A stretch of 64,000 nucleotides of DNA from Diorhabda sublineata (GCF_026230105.1 NC_079482.1:12772001-12836000), one strand, 5' to 3'. Counted from the stretch's first letter, positions 1 to 12,968 are shown. Translations and numbers: made by a program. Notes: generated by a model from the sequence alone, not told the origin.

Positions 1-720
1 AACATTAAACGCAGAAAACGAAAATGGACAATGGAAGGAGTTTTCAATCCAAAACTGGAATAATATCGAAAATATATTGTCACCAATAAAGGAGGAAATA
101 GAATAGAAATATTTCAGGGGCTAAAAATGGCAAGTCCCCGAGAGAGGACGAAATAGAGCCAGACTTAATCAAGTTGGTAGAACTGCACTGAGAATATATC
201 ATTTAATAAGAAATATATGGGAATAAGAGTCAATACCGAAAATGTGGAAAATGGCAATAATGGTATCAATACACAAGAAAGGAAATATAAATGAATGCAG
301 AAACTACAGTGGTATAGCATAAAGTCTTACGAAAATGACACTCGACATACAAAACCGAAGGTAAAGGCAAATCAAAGAATATCAAAATGTTTCCAGACCA
401 ACACAGGACTAAAACAGGGAGATCCTTTATCCACTACACTGTTCAATATAGTATTAGAATAGATAGTACGCGATATCGATTTGAACAGAACTGGGACACT
501 ATCCTTTCAACATTGGAAAACGAGCTTAAGGAAATCTGCAGAGCCTTCATAGAAATGGCAGAGGCAGTAATTGAACAAAAGAAAAAAGCAATGAGAAGTT
601 TGTGAATACAACGTAACGAAAAAACGGCAATAAAACGAGGAGTAAACAGATGGAAGCGCTGAACGTGATAATAAGATCCCAAAAAATCTCCAGAAAGGTA
701 TAGCTACATCTTTACAAAAC
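1..720 (+). pseudogene. non-LTR retrotransposon (LINE) reverse transcriptase remnant
   Basis: Conceptual translation in shifting frames gives LINE reverse-transcriptase blocks in the right order. Around 120-175 there is a GEDEI/PDLIK-like segment. At about 247-310 lies KMAIMVSIHKKGNINECRNY, the fingers block before the palm. At about 416-460 is QGDPLSTTLFNIVLE, the canonical QGDPLSP-type RT motif 4. Frames change several times and stops interrupt, so this is a dead fragment. No endonuclease domain and no YADD box are visible. It lies in an intron of the spinster gene. Clade not resolved; an RTE/I-like LINE is likely. Confidence 0.7.
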
Positions 721-836
<116 letters not shown>

Positions 837-1076
837 GTTCGGATGCAGGCATCTACAAACAAGTTCCCAATATAAGATGGATCAGCAAAGAACAATTTTT
901 TTTATTTGCTAAGAATTTGAAAATTTTTTCTTTATTTCAATAATTTTTAATATTGCTATGAATGTGTAATTTGACTGGAAAGATAATCTTCTTATTATTT
1001 TTGTAAAATTAATTTATCCAAAATTGAAATGCATTATTTTCAATAATTAACCAAATTCTCTCAATTATGTTTCTAG

Positions 1077-1338
1077 CGTACCATTCAAATTTGGCGTCAT
1101 ATCAATGTTAGCAGGTCTTTTGGGTGTACCTTTTGGCAGTTATGTTGCACAAAAATTGCGTGGCAGGTATCGACGGATCGACGCCAATATTTGCGCATTT
1201 GGTTTATTGACATCTGCTCCTCTGGTATTCCTGGTCTGCGTAACCGCCAAGTACAATGTTTCATTATGTTTCACACTCGTTTTTTTTGCCGAATTTTTCT
1301 TCAACCTCACTTGGTCTATTATCGCAGACATACTTTTG
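1077..1338 (+). CDS. spin: Spinster-like MFS transporter, internal exon (first of three in window)
   Basis: This exon encodes about 87 residues of a Spinster/SPNS family major-facilitator transporter, which in other animals exports lysophospholipid or sugar across late endosomal/lysosomal membranes. The translation starts VPFKFGVISMLAGLLGV, continues with GSYVAQKLRGRYRRIDANIC and ends NLTWSIIADILL. This is the known spinster order: one membrane helix, a basic cytoplasmic loop, then two hydrophobic helices. The acceptor TTCTAG ends at 1076 and the donor GTAAGG starts at 1339. The exon opens with the third base of a split codon and ends in phase 0, which fits the next exon. The initiator and earlier exons lie upstream of the window. 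An in-frame ATG at 1105 is internal methionine, not the start. Confidence 0.9.
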
Positions 1339-2352
1339 GTAAGGATTAAGGTTATATGTATTTATATAAAGTAGTTATTGATATGAATATCATGAATGAA
1401 TTTAATTAAACTATCTATATAGCATGTTATAAAGTAAAGTAATGAAAATGTGTTCATATAACATTACCACTATTTCGATTTCTGGAGGATTTTTGAAAAC
1501 ATGTTAAACAAAAGGTGCACTGTACTCCAAAATAACACAAGAGTGGAGACTATACCACAATAAGAATTTTAAATTGATAGTCCGTTGTATCAAAAAGATT
1601 ATTTGTTGTGACAAATAATTCAACTTAAAAAAATTGTTAAATTGTTTGTTATTTTTATAATAATGACTTGGGAATAGAGTACTTTCTAGATTATGAAATG
1701 AATATGAAGAAATTTCTGTCCTTTGTTAATTTCTTGGGGAATGATCAGGTATTTATTGCCAAGAATAATATCTTGCATTTCAAGTTTTACAATATCTTTT
1801 TGATGATTCAAAATATTTGCAATTTTTTTTATTTTCTATCAACTTCACAAAACTTTTTATATTGTGCTTAAGAAATATAGAAATAAGAAATATTTCCTGG
1901 GGTTTCTGTAGTTTACACAACGATAACTATGTTTTTTTTTAATATTATAAACTCTACATTTCTTGTTCAGCAATTTGTTTAAACAGGAATTACTGGTTTC
2001 AGCAGTAGCATGAACGTTTATTTTGCAGGATATCATTAATTGTCTCTTCCAATCACCATTTCTTATTTCCAATAATTTTGAACACTACCATATTTTTCAA
2101 ATTCTTGGGTAACCCAACTAATACTGAGTCCCAAAATACCATATCAATAGCTGTATTTTCTCGACTTTTGTGTATATTTCTTTAAACAACATTTTCCCGG
2201 ATATGACACAAAAGTAAATGAACAACAAAGGGAGACAAAGACATATCGTCATTAATACCATAAGTTAAACTAGAAGTAGACTGGCAGTAGGTTGGTTGAA
2301 GATTTTATTTTTTATATTTCACATTTTAATACCTGATTTAATATTATTTCAG
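1339..2352. other. spinster intron, no recognised content
   Basis: AT-rich intronic sequence between the functional exon and its fossil duplicate. Short open frames here show no family motif. Confidence 0.6.
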
Positions 2353-2616
2353 TAAAATTTTAGTAATGTTTTGCATAAATATAGAAATATTAGGTCAGCT
2401 TGGCGTTATAATAGGCTTTTATTCAACATAAACCCTGAAACCCCGAACCAAAGCAATAGATCCAATTATATGTGGTATCAGCTTACAAGTAACAGAACCT
2501 CTTATAGCTGTTATCAAGTATGAAATAACAGTTTATCCCACTATGTACTTTATTTTACTACTTGTGGCAACAATTGGCATGAACATTAATTGAGTCATAT
2601 TACTGATATATCATCG
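2353..2616 (+). pseudogene. fossil duplicate of the preceding spinster exon
   Basis: Starting after an AG acceptor at 2351-2352 in the same phase as the functional exon, the frame reads through ILGQLGVIIGFYST, a TAA stop at 2429, TLKPRTKAIDPIICGI, EPLIAVIKYEI and GMNIN. The Trp codon then seems to have lost one base near 2591. Reading on in the shifted frame gives WSHITDISS and a GTAAGA donor at 2617, exactly where the real exon's donor would fall. From the GLLGV block to the end it aligns with the functional exon over 75 columns without gaps, about 24 identical by eye (LGV, G.Y, ID..IC, PL, N..WS, I.DI). One stop and one frameshift make it inactive as read. It may be a lost mutually exclusive exon or a relic of a paralogue. 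Confidence 0.7.
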
Positions 2617-3404
2617 GTAAGACTCCTTGTGAAATATAATATTATTTTATTTTTACTTCCTTAATAACTTTCAGCTGATCTAAGTTTGTTATCAATTTAT
2701 TTGGAAGTGAATAAATTTTAAATAGAGGAGACACTCTCATCAAGTGCTCTTTAATTGAAAATACTGAATTACTAAACGTCTATACCATATATCCAAATTA
2801 GTTCACTTTCTGAACATATTTTGAATGTATTTTACTTCAGAAACAACTACTCATGATACCCTGAAAATGATTGAACAACTCTTCGTCCGTAAAATTTTAT
2901 ACCTTATGCCAGTTTTTCACACATTTCTTCACAAAATGAATCATTTGATTTTCACTCAATTCTTTCTAGATTTGATTTAATCTTTCCCTTACCTCCTTCA
3001 GCTTATTAAATAGAATTTTCACTTGATCGCCTTTTTAGGATATTTTTATAGAATTCTATGAAATTGGTTTTAAATTGGTTCCAACTAGGGAATACATTCC
3101 ATAGTATTAATTCCAATGTCTTCCAGGGAACTTCTCTTCGCCAATATACGAACCAGAAAGTGACAAGATATCTTGGAGTTACCTGTCAACTGTAATAGTT
3201 TCATTATTTATGGCTACTAGTTCCTTGTCTGGTATCATAGAAATACTTTACTAAACTATAGTGTTTGAGAAATTGCATTGAGTATAATGTTGGGTTAAAT
3301 TGTCGAAATGCACGAATATGTCTACCATTATTGTACAAATAGGATCTGAATTCATCTGTGAAGAGCACATATACCTAATCAGCTTGGACCTATTTCATGT
3401 TCTC
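2617..3404. other. spinster intron, no recognised content
   Basis: AT-rich intron sequence. I looked for further duplicated spinster exons here and saw none. Confidence 0.5.
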
Positions 3405-3718
3405 TGTTCGATTTTTATAAAATGAATAATGCCTTACCATACCAAAGTTATGTTATATCCTGTGGACAGTACGTTTTTTTATGCCACTTTCCTTCTCTAA
3501 CTCTAGTAGTGTCACCACACTAACCAGTCGTTTCGAAAATTGTTCTTCACTGGTTAACATACGTTCTTGCTGTAACTTTCCTACCCACCGTGCCACTGTA
3601 CAGTATGGCAAGGCATTATTTAAGGCTTCCTTTTATTCACTGTGACGGTCTTCGAATTTCTTCCTCAGGGAACGGCTATTTTGATGTAAGCACACTGCTT
3701 AACACAGGTTACTTCCAT
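3405..3718 (-). pseudogene. mariner-type transposase, N-terminal remnant
   Basis: On the minus strand an ATG at 3718 begins MEVTCVKQCAYIKIAV, followed after a stop and frameshift by GRNSKTVTV, then NNALPYCTVARWVGKLQQER, LTSEEQFSKR and LLELEKESGIKKRTVHRI. This matches the N-terminal paired helix-turn-helix region of an abundant insect mariner family, with the TVARWV recognition helix and the ELE..SGI.KRTVHRI second helix. The fragment stops before the catalytic DDE/D core, so it is a truncated, stop-bearing fossil. It lies antisense in the spinster intron. Confidence 0.75.
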
Positions 3719-3774
3719 CTTGCACAAATTATTTCGATTTCAGGTCTCCTTTAATTGAAATTTCGTTTAAAACC

Positions 3775-4045
3775 ATATAAAACATTGATGTTTCGACCTA
3801 TTGCGGTCTTTATCAAAATATTTTGAAAATAATTATAAATTTCTATGTATCTAGGAATAACGTTGCTACTTGTTTTTAAAATATGCTAACTAAAGATGAA
3901 AAACATTTAATGTGTTTGAAAAATAGATTTTTATTTAGATATTCATGTTGTTGGTCACCTATTAATTGATGTGATTAAGCAAGTTGTCAATATCATATCA
4001 AATTCTGATAAAGACCAAAATATTTAGAAACGTCAAGTTTCTTAT
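3775..4045. repeat. short inverted-repeat element in spinster intron
   Basis: A left block near 3787-3820 (TGATGTTTCGACC then GGTCTTTATCA) recurs inverted near 4010-4041 (TGATAAAGACC then GAAACGTCA). The interior, about 3850-4005, resembles the stretch at 12465-12590. Likely a small non-autonomous element; family unknown. Confidence 0.5.
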
Positions 4046-4330
4046 TACATACTGTGGTAACTTCATTTAATAATAATAAAAAAATTAATACTAGTAATTT
4101 ACCAAATTACTCAATATTTGACTAATTTTAGTATGTTGTAGTTAAATTTACTTTGACCATATTGTGACAACATATACTTTCCATAATTTCAAAAAACATT
4201 CAACCGACACTACGTATCTCCATTGTATATCTAACTTTTTTGTATTTAACTCTTCAAATTATTTAAAATTAGTATAGTATAATGTAATATTTGTCATATT
4301 TATTATTAAAAATATAATAATATTTTTTAG

Positions 4331-4429
4331 TACGTTGTGTTACCTACAAGAAGATCTACAGCAGAAGGTTTTCAACTTCTATTTTCCCATGCTTTGGGCG
4401 ATGCTGGTAGTCCATACTTAATAGGAGTG
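4331..4429 (+). CDS. spin: Spinster-like MFS transporter, internal exon (second in window)
   Basis: This 99-bp exon encodes 33 residues beginning YVVLPTRRSTAEGFQLL and continuing FSHALGDAGSPYLIGV. The P.RRSTA...Q...SH..GDA.SPY..G signature is the most recognisable block of Spinster proteins and lies in the C-terminal helix bundle. The acceptor TTTTTTAG ends at 4330 and the donor GTAAGA starts at 4430. Both boundaries are phase 0, so it joins the ...ADILL end of the previous exon and the LSELFKTYL start of the next. No residue of the core signature is missing. Confidence 0.95.
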
Positions 4430-5419
4430 GTAAGATATGTTCAATTTAACATAAAATCTATTTCTAACATGTATGTGCACTTGTTAGAGTTAACACTCAA
4501 TTTTCCCTTTTGTGGGCAAGCTAGAATTTATCATGAAGTAAAGTACTTATAGTAATACTGAAGTTTCTTCTGTCTTTAGTATTTTCATTGGAAGCTTATT
4601 TTTAAATATTTTCAACTTGTAAAATTATAATATTACATGAGCTTAAAAAATAATCGATTAGTTTAGAAGTAGACGTAATCTGCAAAAGTCGAGTAATAGT
4701 ATTAAAAATAGTAATCAATTATTTTCAATTGCTCGAGTTTTATGCGTTACGATTCTTTAATAATTAGACCTATAGAAAGGAAATCATTTATTTTTTATTC
4801 CTATTGAAGGTATAATTATTGTAAGTAATTTGTAAAACATTGTTATCTCTCAATGGGCCAGCTATATTGGTGGTGTACGGTAGTGTTTTTTCTCATTTTT
4901 TATGTTCATATTTTGTCAAATTACTTAAAGAGAGGAGCGATTGGAATGATTGGAATAATCGGTTCTTTTCTATTGTCTTGATATTCTTTACTTATTGTTA
5001 ATCATTACATGCAATGGTTGGGTTTTCTCCAGTTTTTTTCTTGTGAATTTCTTGTAGGCTGTTTCGTTTCCACGCCACGCGAGGTCAACAGCAGCTTTTA
5101 TTGGCTGTACATACGTTTCTTGTATCTTCAGAAACCTATGTCTTCAAATGAGTCTATTTTCCGATTAAAATCTTGAAAATACTTTTCACATCGTTTCTTC
5201 TATATCAGTGCCACTAGCTCGTTTTATACTGAAATTCCAGTCTTTAAGAATTTCTGCCAAGTCCTCACTTCCTCCAGAAATTTAAAATTTTCTCTTCACA
5301 GAATGCTGTTTCCATTCGCATTCCTGCGTTTGCAGCCTATTTAGATACATTAAAGATCCAAATCTTTTTTATGGAGTCGAGTGTTTTATTTAAATAAAAT
5401 ATAATGTCACTTTTAGCGA
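4430..5419. other. spinster intron, no recognised content
   Basis: Intronic sequence. A somewhat less AT-rich patch near 5050-5340 may be an old repeat, but no frame gives a motif I know. Confidence 0.5.
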
Positions 5420-5945
5420 TAAATGTAAAGAAGCGAAAACTTAACGAATTGTCGTGTTTCTTTTGTGATAAAAAGGAGGGTTTAGGGAAAAATTCAAAAC
5501 CACGAATGTTTATTAGTATTCAAAAAGCAGCAGATCACAAAAAGATGATATAAGTAAGAAAAATTGATAAGAAATTTTTAATTTGTAGCGGATCAAATTT
5601 TAAATACTGCCTGAAAAAATCAATATGATTTTTTCACAAAAATTGGCACTTGTGAACAATCAGCTCATTTATTTGCAGTGGAAGAAGGCTACCAAGAAAT
5701 TCTGAAAATGCAGCAGGTAGACCTTCAAGTAAAATACCACATGACATACTTATATAGGCATTTGAGAAGCTGATTGATGAACTGAAACATCAAATAACAT
5801 CTCACTCTTTTGAAGTGTCATTCTTGGCTAAGCGACTAGCCTAACACACTGAGGTAGAAGATTCAATTGTATAAAATCGCCTAACCATATCAAAGTGTCA
5901 AACAACTAAAAGAATTGGGAAACATTTGTACCCATCTTTTAAAAA
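5420..5945 (+). pseudogene. unassigned coding-like remnant, probably transposon-derived
   Basis: One stretch (about 5425-5550) reads KRKLNELSCFFCDKK then SKPRMFISIQKAADHKKM, with a CxxC pair. A second (about 5695-5940), interrupted only by single-codon stops, reads AAGRPSSKIPHDILI, AFEKLIDELKHQITS, FEVSFLAKRLA and RLTISKCQTTKRIGKHLYP. The long, non-repetitive, protein-like composition across isolated stops suggests a decayed gene. It is reminiscent of uncharacterised transposon-borne ORFs of arthropods, but I cannot name the family. Confidence 0.4.
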
Positions 5946-6849
5946 AAAACTCAACGGCTGATAAACTTCAGTATGAGTTAATTTCCCAAAATATCGGTTT
6001 CAGCTTAAATTTATTGAAATCTATTCGCACATCATATGCTCTACCTTTACATCTATTAATAACTATTGATTGCACCTTCTATAAAAGGAAGGATGGACCA
6101 ATAACGATTGTCAGAATAAAAAAGATTGATAATTATAAATTTTCTCTTTTATGATAAATTCCAATTTGCTTTTTGGAATTAAATAATTTTTTTTATTAAT
6201 AATTATTGAGCAAGACTAGCTTTAAGTATCATTATTAAACAATCATTATAATGATACCAAAGCATGTATTCAGTCCATTTACTAGATGTCTAAGAGGGTG
6301 GGGTATAAAACAAAAATGGACCAATACAACTCCTGGCAACATTCAAAATCATAATCTGTATGTTAATAAATTCGTTAATTAATAAATGAGGGCGTGCTGG
6401 GGAGAATGTTTGGATACATCGATTTGTATTTTTAAATGCGCTTTTAAAATAAAACTGATAAAGGGTGTGTCATGTGATATTGGCCAATACGAATTTTTTT
6501 ATTTTAAATGCAACTCCCTGGATATTATTTATTTTTTGGATTCTTCAGAAAATTTTAGATATAGTACAATGTACTATATCCATCTTCAACTGTTTCAGAA
6601 ATATTACATGTTTCCAGATTTATTGCAAAAATTAACATTAAAAAAGATATTGAGAAAGTAAACAAAAACTATTCCAGCATTCCTTTTTAGTGATGTGAAT
6701 TAAGGAACATACATAAAAAGTTTTATTTATTTTCATTTAAAACTTTTAGCCTTAGCAACTTGTCTGTCTGCATGGCAATAGTGATCAGTTTTAGTGATAT
6801 TGTGGCTTCAATTTCGTTTACTATGATAATAATATCGTAAAAGTGGTTC

Positions 6850-7605
6850 ATTTACAAGACGTGCACAAAATAATTATTCTACAAATGATTGGTTATGGAG
6901 ATAATACCCGAACTCAAATAGAAGTTGCTTGCTTATACCACGACAAATTTCCAAATTTGCCGTCTATATCCCTAGGAACAATTTGAAAGATAGAACAGCA
7001 GTTTCGCGAAATTGGTCATGAAGACAGATAAAAAAGTAGCTGTCAATGAATAAGTGAGTTTCAAGCAAACCTACATACTTCTGGTATAAAGAGAAATGTA
7101 ATGCATACCTATTAAATGATTCCCATGGTCAGGAAATCATGGAAGACGATTTCGATGGAAGAACATATTTTTGTGAACCAATGATGGCGGTGCTAGATAA
7201 CAACGTTTGAAGATATTTTCTGATGAGAGCACATTTACACTTTACGGTCATGTTAATCGTCAAAATTGCCGCTATTGGTCTAATAAGAATCCTCTCTGGA
7301 AAAGAACATATGCAATATCCTGAAAATATTATGTTTGTACAGGAATTGTTGGAAATCTCATCATATCTTGATCCTGTGAAATCACAAGTTCCTGCGAATA
7401 TAATATGGTTTTAGCAAGATGGAGCACCGCCCTATTACCAAATCAATGTCCGTCCACCAGTACCTGAACCAAATTTTTCCGAGTCCACGGATTGATAGAA
7501 TGGCCAGCACTAACTTCTGCTTTAATGCCATTAGACAAAACAAACCTAAACCCCTCAAATTAGATGACTTAAGAAGGCGAATCACGGTTTTAAGTATAAT
7601 GTAGT
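6850..7605 (+). pseudogene. DUF4817-type (Tc1/mariner-like) transposase pseudogene
   Basis: Near 6870-7030 the frame gives LQMIGYGDNTRTQIEVACLY, then FPNLPSISLGTI and KIEQQFREIGHEDR, the N-terminal helix-turn-helix region annotated as DUF4817 in arthropod transposase ORFs. Near 7210-7290 lies FSDESTFTLYGHVNRQNCRY, the block around the first catalytic Asp. Near 7420-7510 are the equivalents of the QQDGAPPH block and GLIEWPA, and near 7550 PLKLDDLRRRIT. Several frameshifts and stops, and a shortened stretch between the N-terminal and catalytic parts, show that it is dead. It sits in the spinster intron in the gene's orientation. Confidence 0.75.
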
Positions 7606-8588
7606 GAATTGTGAAATAAAATAATTTTCTTTTTTTAATGTTAATTTTTGTAATAAATCTGAAAACACTCAACATTTCTGAAACAGTTGAAGGTAGGTAT
7701 AGGATCCAAAATATAAATAATATATAGGGGATTGCATTTGAAATAAGAATGTTGATATTAATCACTGTTTCATGATTCTCTCTATATTTTTTTTTGAAAT
7801 GCACATTTGAAAATACAAATCGACGTGTCCAAGCGTTTTTCCCTTTCACTCTCTCATTTATTTATAAATGAATTCATTCCATTTGGCTGTTCCTCACCGT
7901 TTGGTGTTTTTATATTCTCTATGAGTTAACTAGAATATCACTAGATTTAATGGTTGTGTGTATATTCCTAAAAACTAGCAATTAGTGTAATTTATATAAT
8001 ATGAACAATTTTTGATGAATTCTTACTTTGTTATTTGATATTAGTCATTGCAAATCACATATTTTTTGTGAAGTGCAGTATTTTGAATTAGAATAAAAAA
8101 TTTGTTGGTGTAAATGAAATCAAAATAGTCTTCAAAACAATTTATATATTTCTACATCAAAATTATGCTACAGTAGATTTTTTTTCACATTCAACTTTGA
8201 GTGGATTGAGGTATATGGCTTAATTCAGAAGCTACTAGGTTCAGGTTCTGGTTTAAAAGTAGGATGATTCCGTTGCCTTTGCATTCATTTTAGTGATATT
8301 AAGCTATTCCACTTTATCTTCATAGGGGGTGACAAAATAATCTTCTTTATTAAAGTTATACTTTACTTACTTAGTTTTTTATTTTAAAAGTCTAATTCTC
8401 TCAATTGATCTTAAGATTCTTGAAGATATCATATAACATTTGTTTATAGAACAGAACTATTAATCTCACCAATGAATGTACATTATTTTAAATAACAATC
8501 AATGTTTAAAATTTTGTTCTAAATATTCATATTTACAAATTTCTTATTGATATTTTCTTTTATAAATAATATGGACTTTTACTTTTAG
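7606..8588. other. spinster intron, no recognised content
   Basis: AT-rich intron. A 155-residue open frame on the minus strand (7382-7849) overlaps the transposase fossil antisense and has no recognisable domain. Confidence 0.5.
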
Positions 8589-8787
8589 CTCTCTGAATTA
8601 TTCAAAACATATCTCCAATCAAGATCAAGCTCAAATTCAACCACAAAGGATGATGAGATTGAATTTACATCTTTACAATACGCCCTCTTTTCAACGTGTT
8701 TTGTTGAAATTATGGGTGGACTATTTTTCATAGTCACCGCATTTTACATAGTACAAGATAAAAAGAAAGTTGACGATGCAGTTCACG
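8589..8787 (+). CDS. spin: Spinster-like MFS transporter, last shared exon
   Basis: The exon encodes 66 residues plus one base: LSELFKTYLQSRSSSNSTTK, a short acidic stretch, then the last membrane helix (YALFSTCFVEIMGG and LFFIVTAFYIVQDKKK) and the end of the shared region, VDDAVH. Acceptor ACTTTTAG ends at 8588 and donor GTAAGT starts at 8788. It begins in phase 0 after the GSPYLIGV exon and ends in phase 1 with a lone G. That G must pair with the first two bases of the next exon, and three downstream exons satisfy this without creating an early stop. Spinster proteins end shortly after this helix, so only a short C-terminal tail remains to be encoded. Confidence 0.93.
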
Positions 8788-10609
8788 GTAAGTTTTATTT
8801 ATATAATTTCTATCTTTTTTTTTTCTTAGAAGACTTATTATTGCTTATTTAGTTTTAAATCACCTGCTTATAGTTTTGTTTATATAAGTACCTAATTGTA
8901 GATACAGATTATTAATGACCAACTAATAACTCTACCTGATCCAGATATTTGAATATAATTTGAAAAACAGAACCACAGCAGCTATTTAAATGATTTGTTT
9001 ATTGATTTCAAGTGTAGATTAAGATCTATTATTTGTGTGCAAAGATTTTCATTCACTTTGGTTTAATTATTTCTATTTGGGTCTTATGTTGACTCATTTA
9101 CATGGCATTTATAAGAACAGAAATTAGCTAAAGGGATACATAAATCGAAAGAAAAAAGTAGTAGTACTTGTATATATGAATTTATACAGAACTTTGGTTG
9201 ATTTATGAAGTAATAATATAGGTCTCTGTATAGCCTATTTTAAGTTCTGCTTGTGAATTGAATTTCTTTTCCTTTCTATTCTCGTGAATAAGAATGTAAA
9301 ACTAAGTTTGGTTTAGTATTTCAATTCTCAATATCATTCAATGTATACAGTACTCTTTCAATTAAAAATCCTCATCACAGTAAAATCATTGTATAATTTT
9401 TTTTTTCAAATTATATGAATTGAGTAAAATTACTATATGTATTTTTCAGTTTCAAACATTATATAGGAAATGTAGAGATTTAAGAAAAAATATAAAGAGA
9501 ATTTCTAAGCAATATCTATCTATCTTCCCTAGTATCAGATACGGCTGGAAAATATCGCAGTATGCTTCATATTTCAATGAGATTTTTGCTATTAACTGGC
9601 CATACCATTGCTTGGATTCTGATCTTAGTTAATTTGGATGATTCTTTTGATATGTGATCGAACATTCCATTTATGAGGAGAACATTTTCTAATGCAGAGA
9701 GGAGCGAAAAGTGCGATTTTTCAATGCTTGTCGGCATAACTAATCTGTCACCATATGCATATATTGTATGTAGCATCATGCAAATCCTCCATTTCCTCTT
9801 CTGTAAATTGTGACACGTCGATAATCACCAAATTGGTGAAATCTGCACTTTTCTTATAATTTTACATTCGACCAATGGTGGGCTTCCCAGTCGAAACTAC
9901 TGTAATATTTGATTGGCCCTCATTTGTATTAGTTACACAACCATAGTCTTGATCCTATCTTCTTTGATTTATTCCCGTCTCTAACAACCTTCTTAATGCT
10001 TTGGAAAAGAACGTTAGTGCTACATGTACACTTGAACACATTCTCTTTTACCCAATTTAAATGATTTAAAATGCAGCAACAAGTATTGATAAGCCCTTAT
10101 TAAGATTAATTAATAAATTATTATACATTCGTTGATTTTTTTTAATCAGAAAAAAACATAATTAAATATAGAAAGTATCATGAGTATGACGTTTTCATTC
10201 AATGGCTCACATTACAGTAATAATTGATAATTTATTATCAAACCCATTTTTTGTTTTTTTCTAAAACCCCTGGCGTTGTGAGAAAACAATTTTATTTATA
10301 GTTGATAAAAGAAGTCACTGTAATTTGACATCATCAGTATAATATATACAAATAAAGTATAAAATACATGTTCAAATAAAGTACAAAATAAATGTTGCTC
10401 TGCATGAATAACATCATAAACTGAAACAAAAATTTGGAATAAATGACTTGGCTGCTAGTCTACTACTAATTATATTATGAAATAGTGTTTGCATCTGCTT
10501 AGAGCTACTTGTCGTCTTTCTTGTCATTATTATTTTGTTAGTTTTAAATATCTTATGTTATACTTACTGCTTTTGAGTTCATTGCTTTAATTTGCTTTTT
10601 ACTTTTTAG
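8788..10609. other. spinster intron, no recognised content
   Basis: AT-rich intron before the first candidate terminal exon. The open frames at 9420-9632 (+) and 9567-9779 (-) overlap each other and show no motif. Confidence 0.5.
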
Positions 10610-10707
10610 AACAAGAAGTGAATAGTAAAATGTATACAATAGCCACTACTTTTATTAGAGAAGTGAACAAGAGTCTAAACAATCTGAAATCTAGAAATAA
10701 AGAGTAG
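10610..10707 (+). CDS. spin: spinster alternative terminal exon A (33-residue tail)
   Basis: A pyrimidine-rich acceptor, TTTTTACTTTTTAG, ends at 10609. The phase-1 G from the shared exon plus AA gives Glu, and the frame continues QEVNSKMYTIATTFIREVNK, SLNNLKSRNKE and a TAG at 10705-10707. The tail is long and basic for a spinster C-terminus. An ATTAAA at 10768 could serve polyadenylation. It competes with exons B and C for the same donor. Drosophila spin is known to make several protein isoforms by alternative splicing, so tail exchange is plausible. Being an open run of only 33 codons, chance cannot be excluded. Confidence 0.5.
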
Positions 10708-10767
10708 ATATTACATATGTACTTTTATGTTAAGTTACTGAAATTTTATGTCGGAATGTATTTCATA

Positions 10768-10773
10768 TTAAAT
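10768..10773 (+). promoter_or_regulatory. candidate poly(A) signal for terminal exon A
   Basis: ATTAAA about 60 bp after the stop of exon A; a common variant of the insect poly(A) signal. Confidence 0.3.
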
Positions 10774-12076
<1,303 letters not shown>

Positions 12077-12464
12077 AATTGACGTTATGCACTAAAATGC
12101 ATTATAAACTATCAATTGATATTGTATTTGAAATCCTCTAAAAATAAGTTCTATTTTGATATAAGGTACCTATTTTGATAATATCCCACTTGTTCTTGTT
12201 CTACTGACCATTTTAACTTTTGTTTGGATTAATTTATACACAATATCACAAACATCATAAGATAATAAATGTAGTAAATATCAAAAATAAATATATCTAA
12301 TTATAATTATTCAAATATCTTTGAAACAAAATAATACAAAAAATTTTCTAGAAATGGTTCACATACATAGAATCTATCATTGATAAAAAAGACCTAAACA
12401 CTTTGAGTCAAATTTTAATTCTGTTTTATAAATTTCAGTGTAACTTATTCAATTGATTGCTGCT

Positions 12465-12590
12465 ACTTAATTTTTAAATATGATAACTGAGAAAAAATTA
12501 TTTATTGTGGTTAAAACAGATTTTTATTTTGATATTGATGTTCTAGGTGATCTATTAATCAATATAATTATACAAGTTAAAAGCAAAATG
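12465..12590 (+). repeat. second copy of an intronic repeat seen at about 3850-4005
   Basis: Shares ordered blocks with the interior of the 3775-4045 element: TACTT..TTTTTAAA.ATG.TAACT, then AGATTTTTATTT.GATATT.ATGTT, then GGT.A.CTATTAAT. Identity is roughly two thirds by eye, so this is an old repeat. Confidence 0.45.
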
Positions 12591-12903
12591 GATTATTTTA
12601 GAATCAAAATTGGTTATACAAATCCCTCAATTTTCTAAAACTACTTAGTTTTCAAATTAAAGCGTCACATAGTTTATACATTTAAACACAAACTTAATGT
12701 GTATAAAAACCAAATCGAATTGATTATTTTAAATATAATATAAATCAAAATTATAAAGATCAAAGATAGTTCAGTATTTTCATGATATATTTACAAACTG
12801 TATAATTAAAAATAAAAAATATGGACTTATGCTTCATTTCAAAACAAGAAACATTAATACTATAGGAAATATTACAATTTTCATTTGGTATATTTTTATT
12901 CAG

Positions 12904-12968
12904 GACAACTTCCTACTGATCGTAACCACTCAGAGCAGCAAGAGCAGTTACAAGTGGATTCTTATTAA
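12904..12968 (+). CDS. spin: spinster alternative terminal exon B (21-residue tail)
   Basis: The acceptor ATATTTTTATTCAG ends at 12903. The donor G plus GA gives Gly, then QLPTDRNHSEQQEQLQVDSY and TAA at 12966-12968. The tail is hydrophilic and Gln/Glu-rich, and the exon is more GC-rich than its surroundings, which argues for coding use. An AATAAA at 13194 lies about 230 bp downstream. If used, it replaces tails A and C on the same transporter body. Support is the phase match, a strong acceptor and composition; RNA evidence is lacking. Confidence 0.55.

Noticed and set aside
7382..7849. 155-codon minus-strand open frame
   Set aside because: Overlaps the DUF4817 transposase fossil antisense and shows no domain.
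9451..9468. TTTTTCAG acceptor with a phase-compatible VSNII tail
   Set aside because: Only five residues before the stop; not distinguishable from chance.
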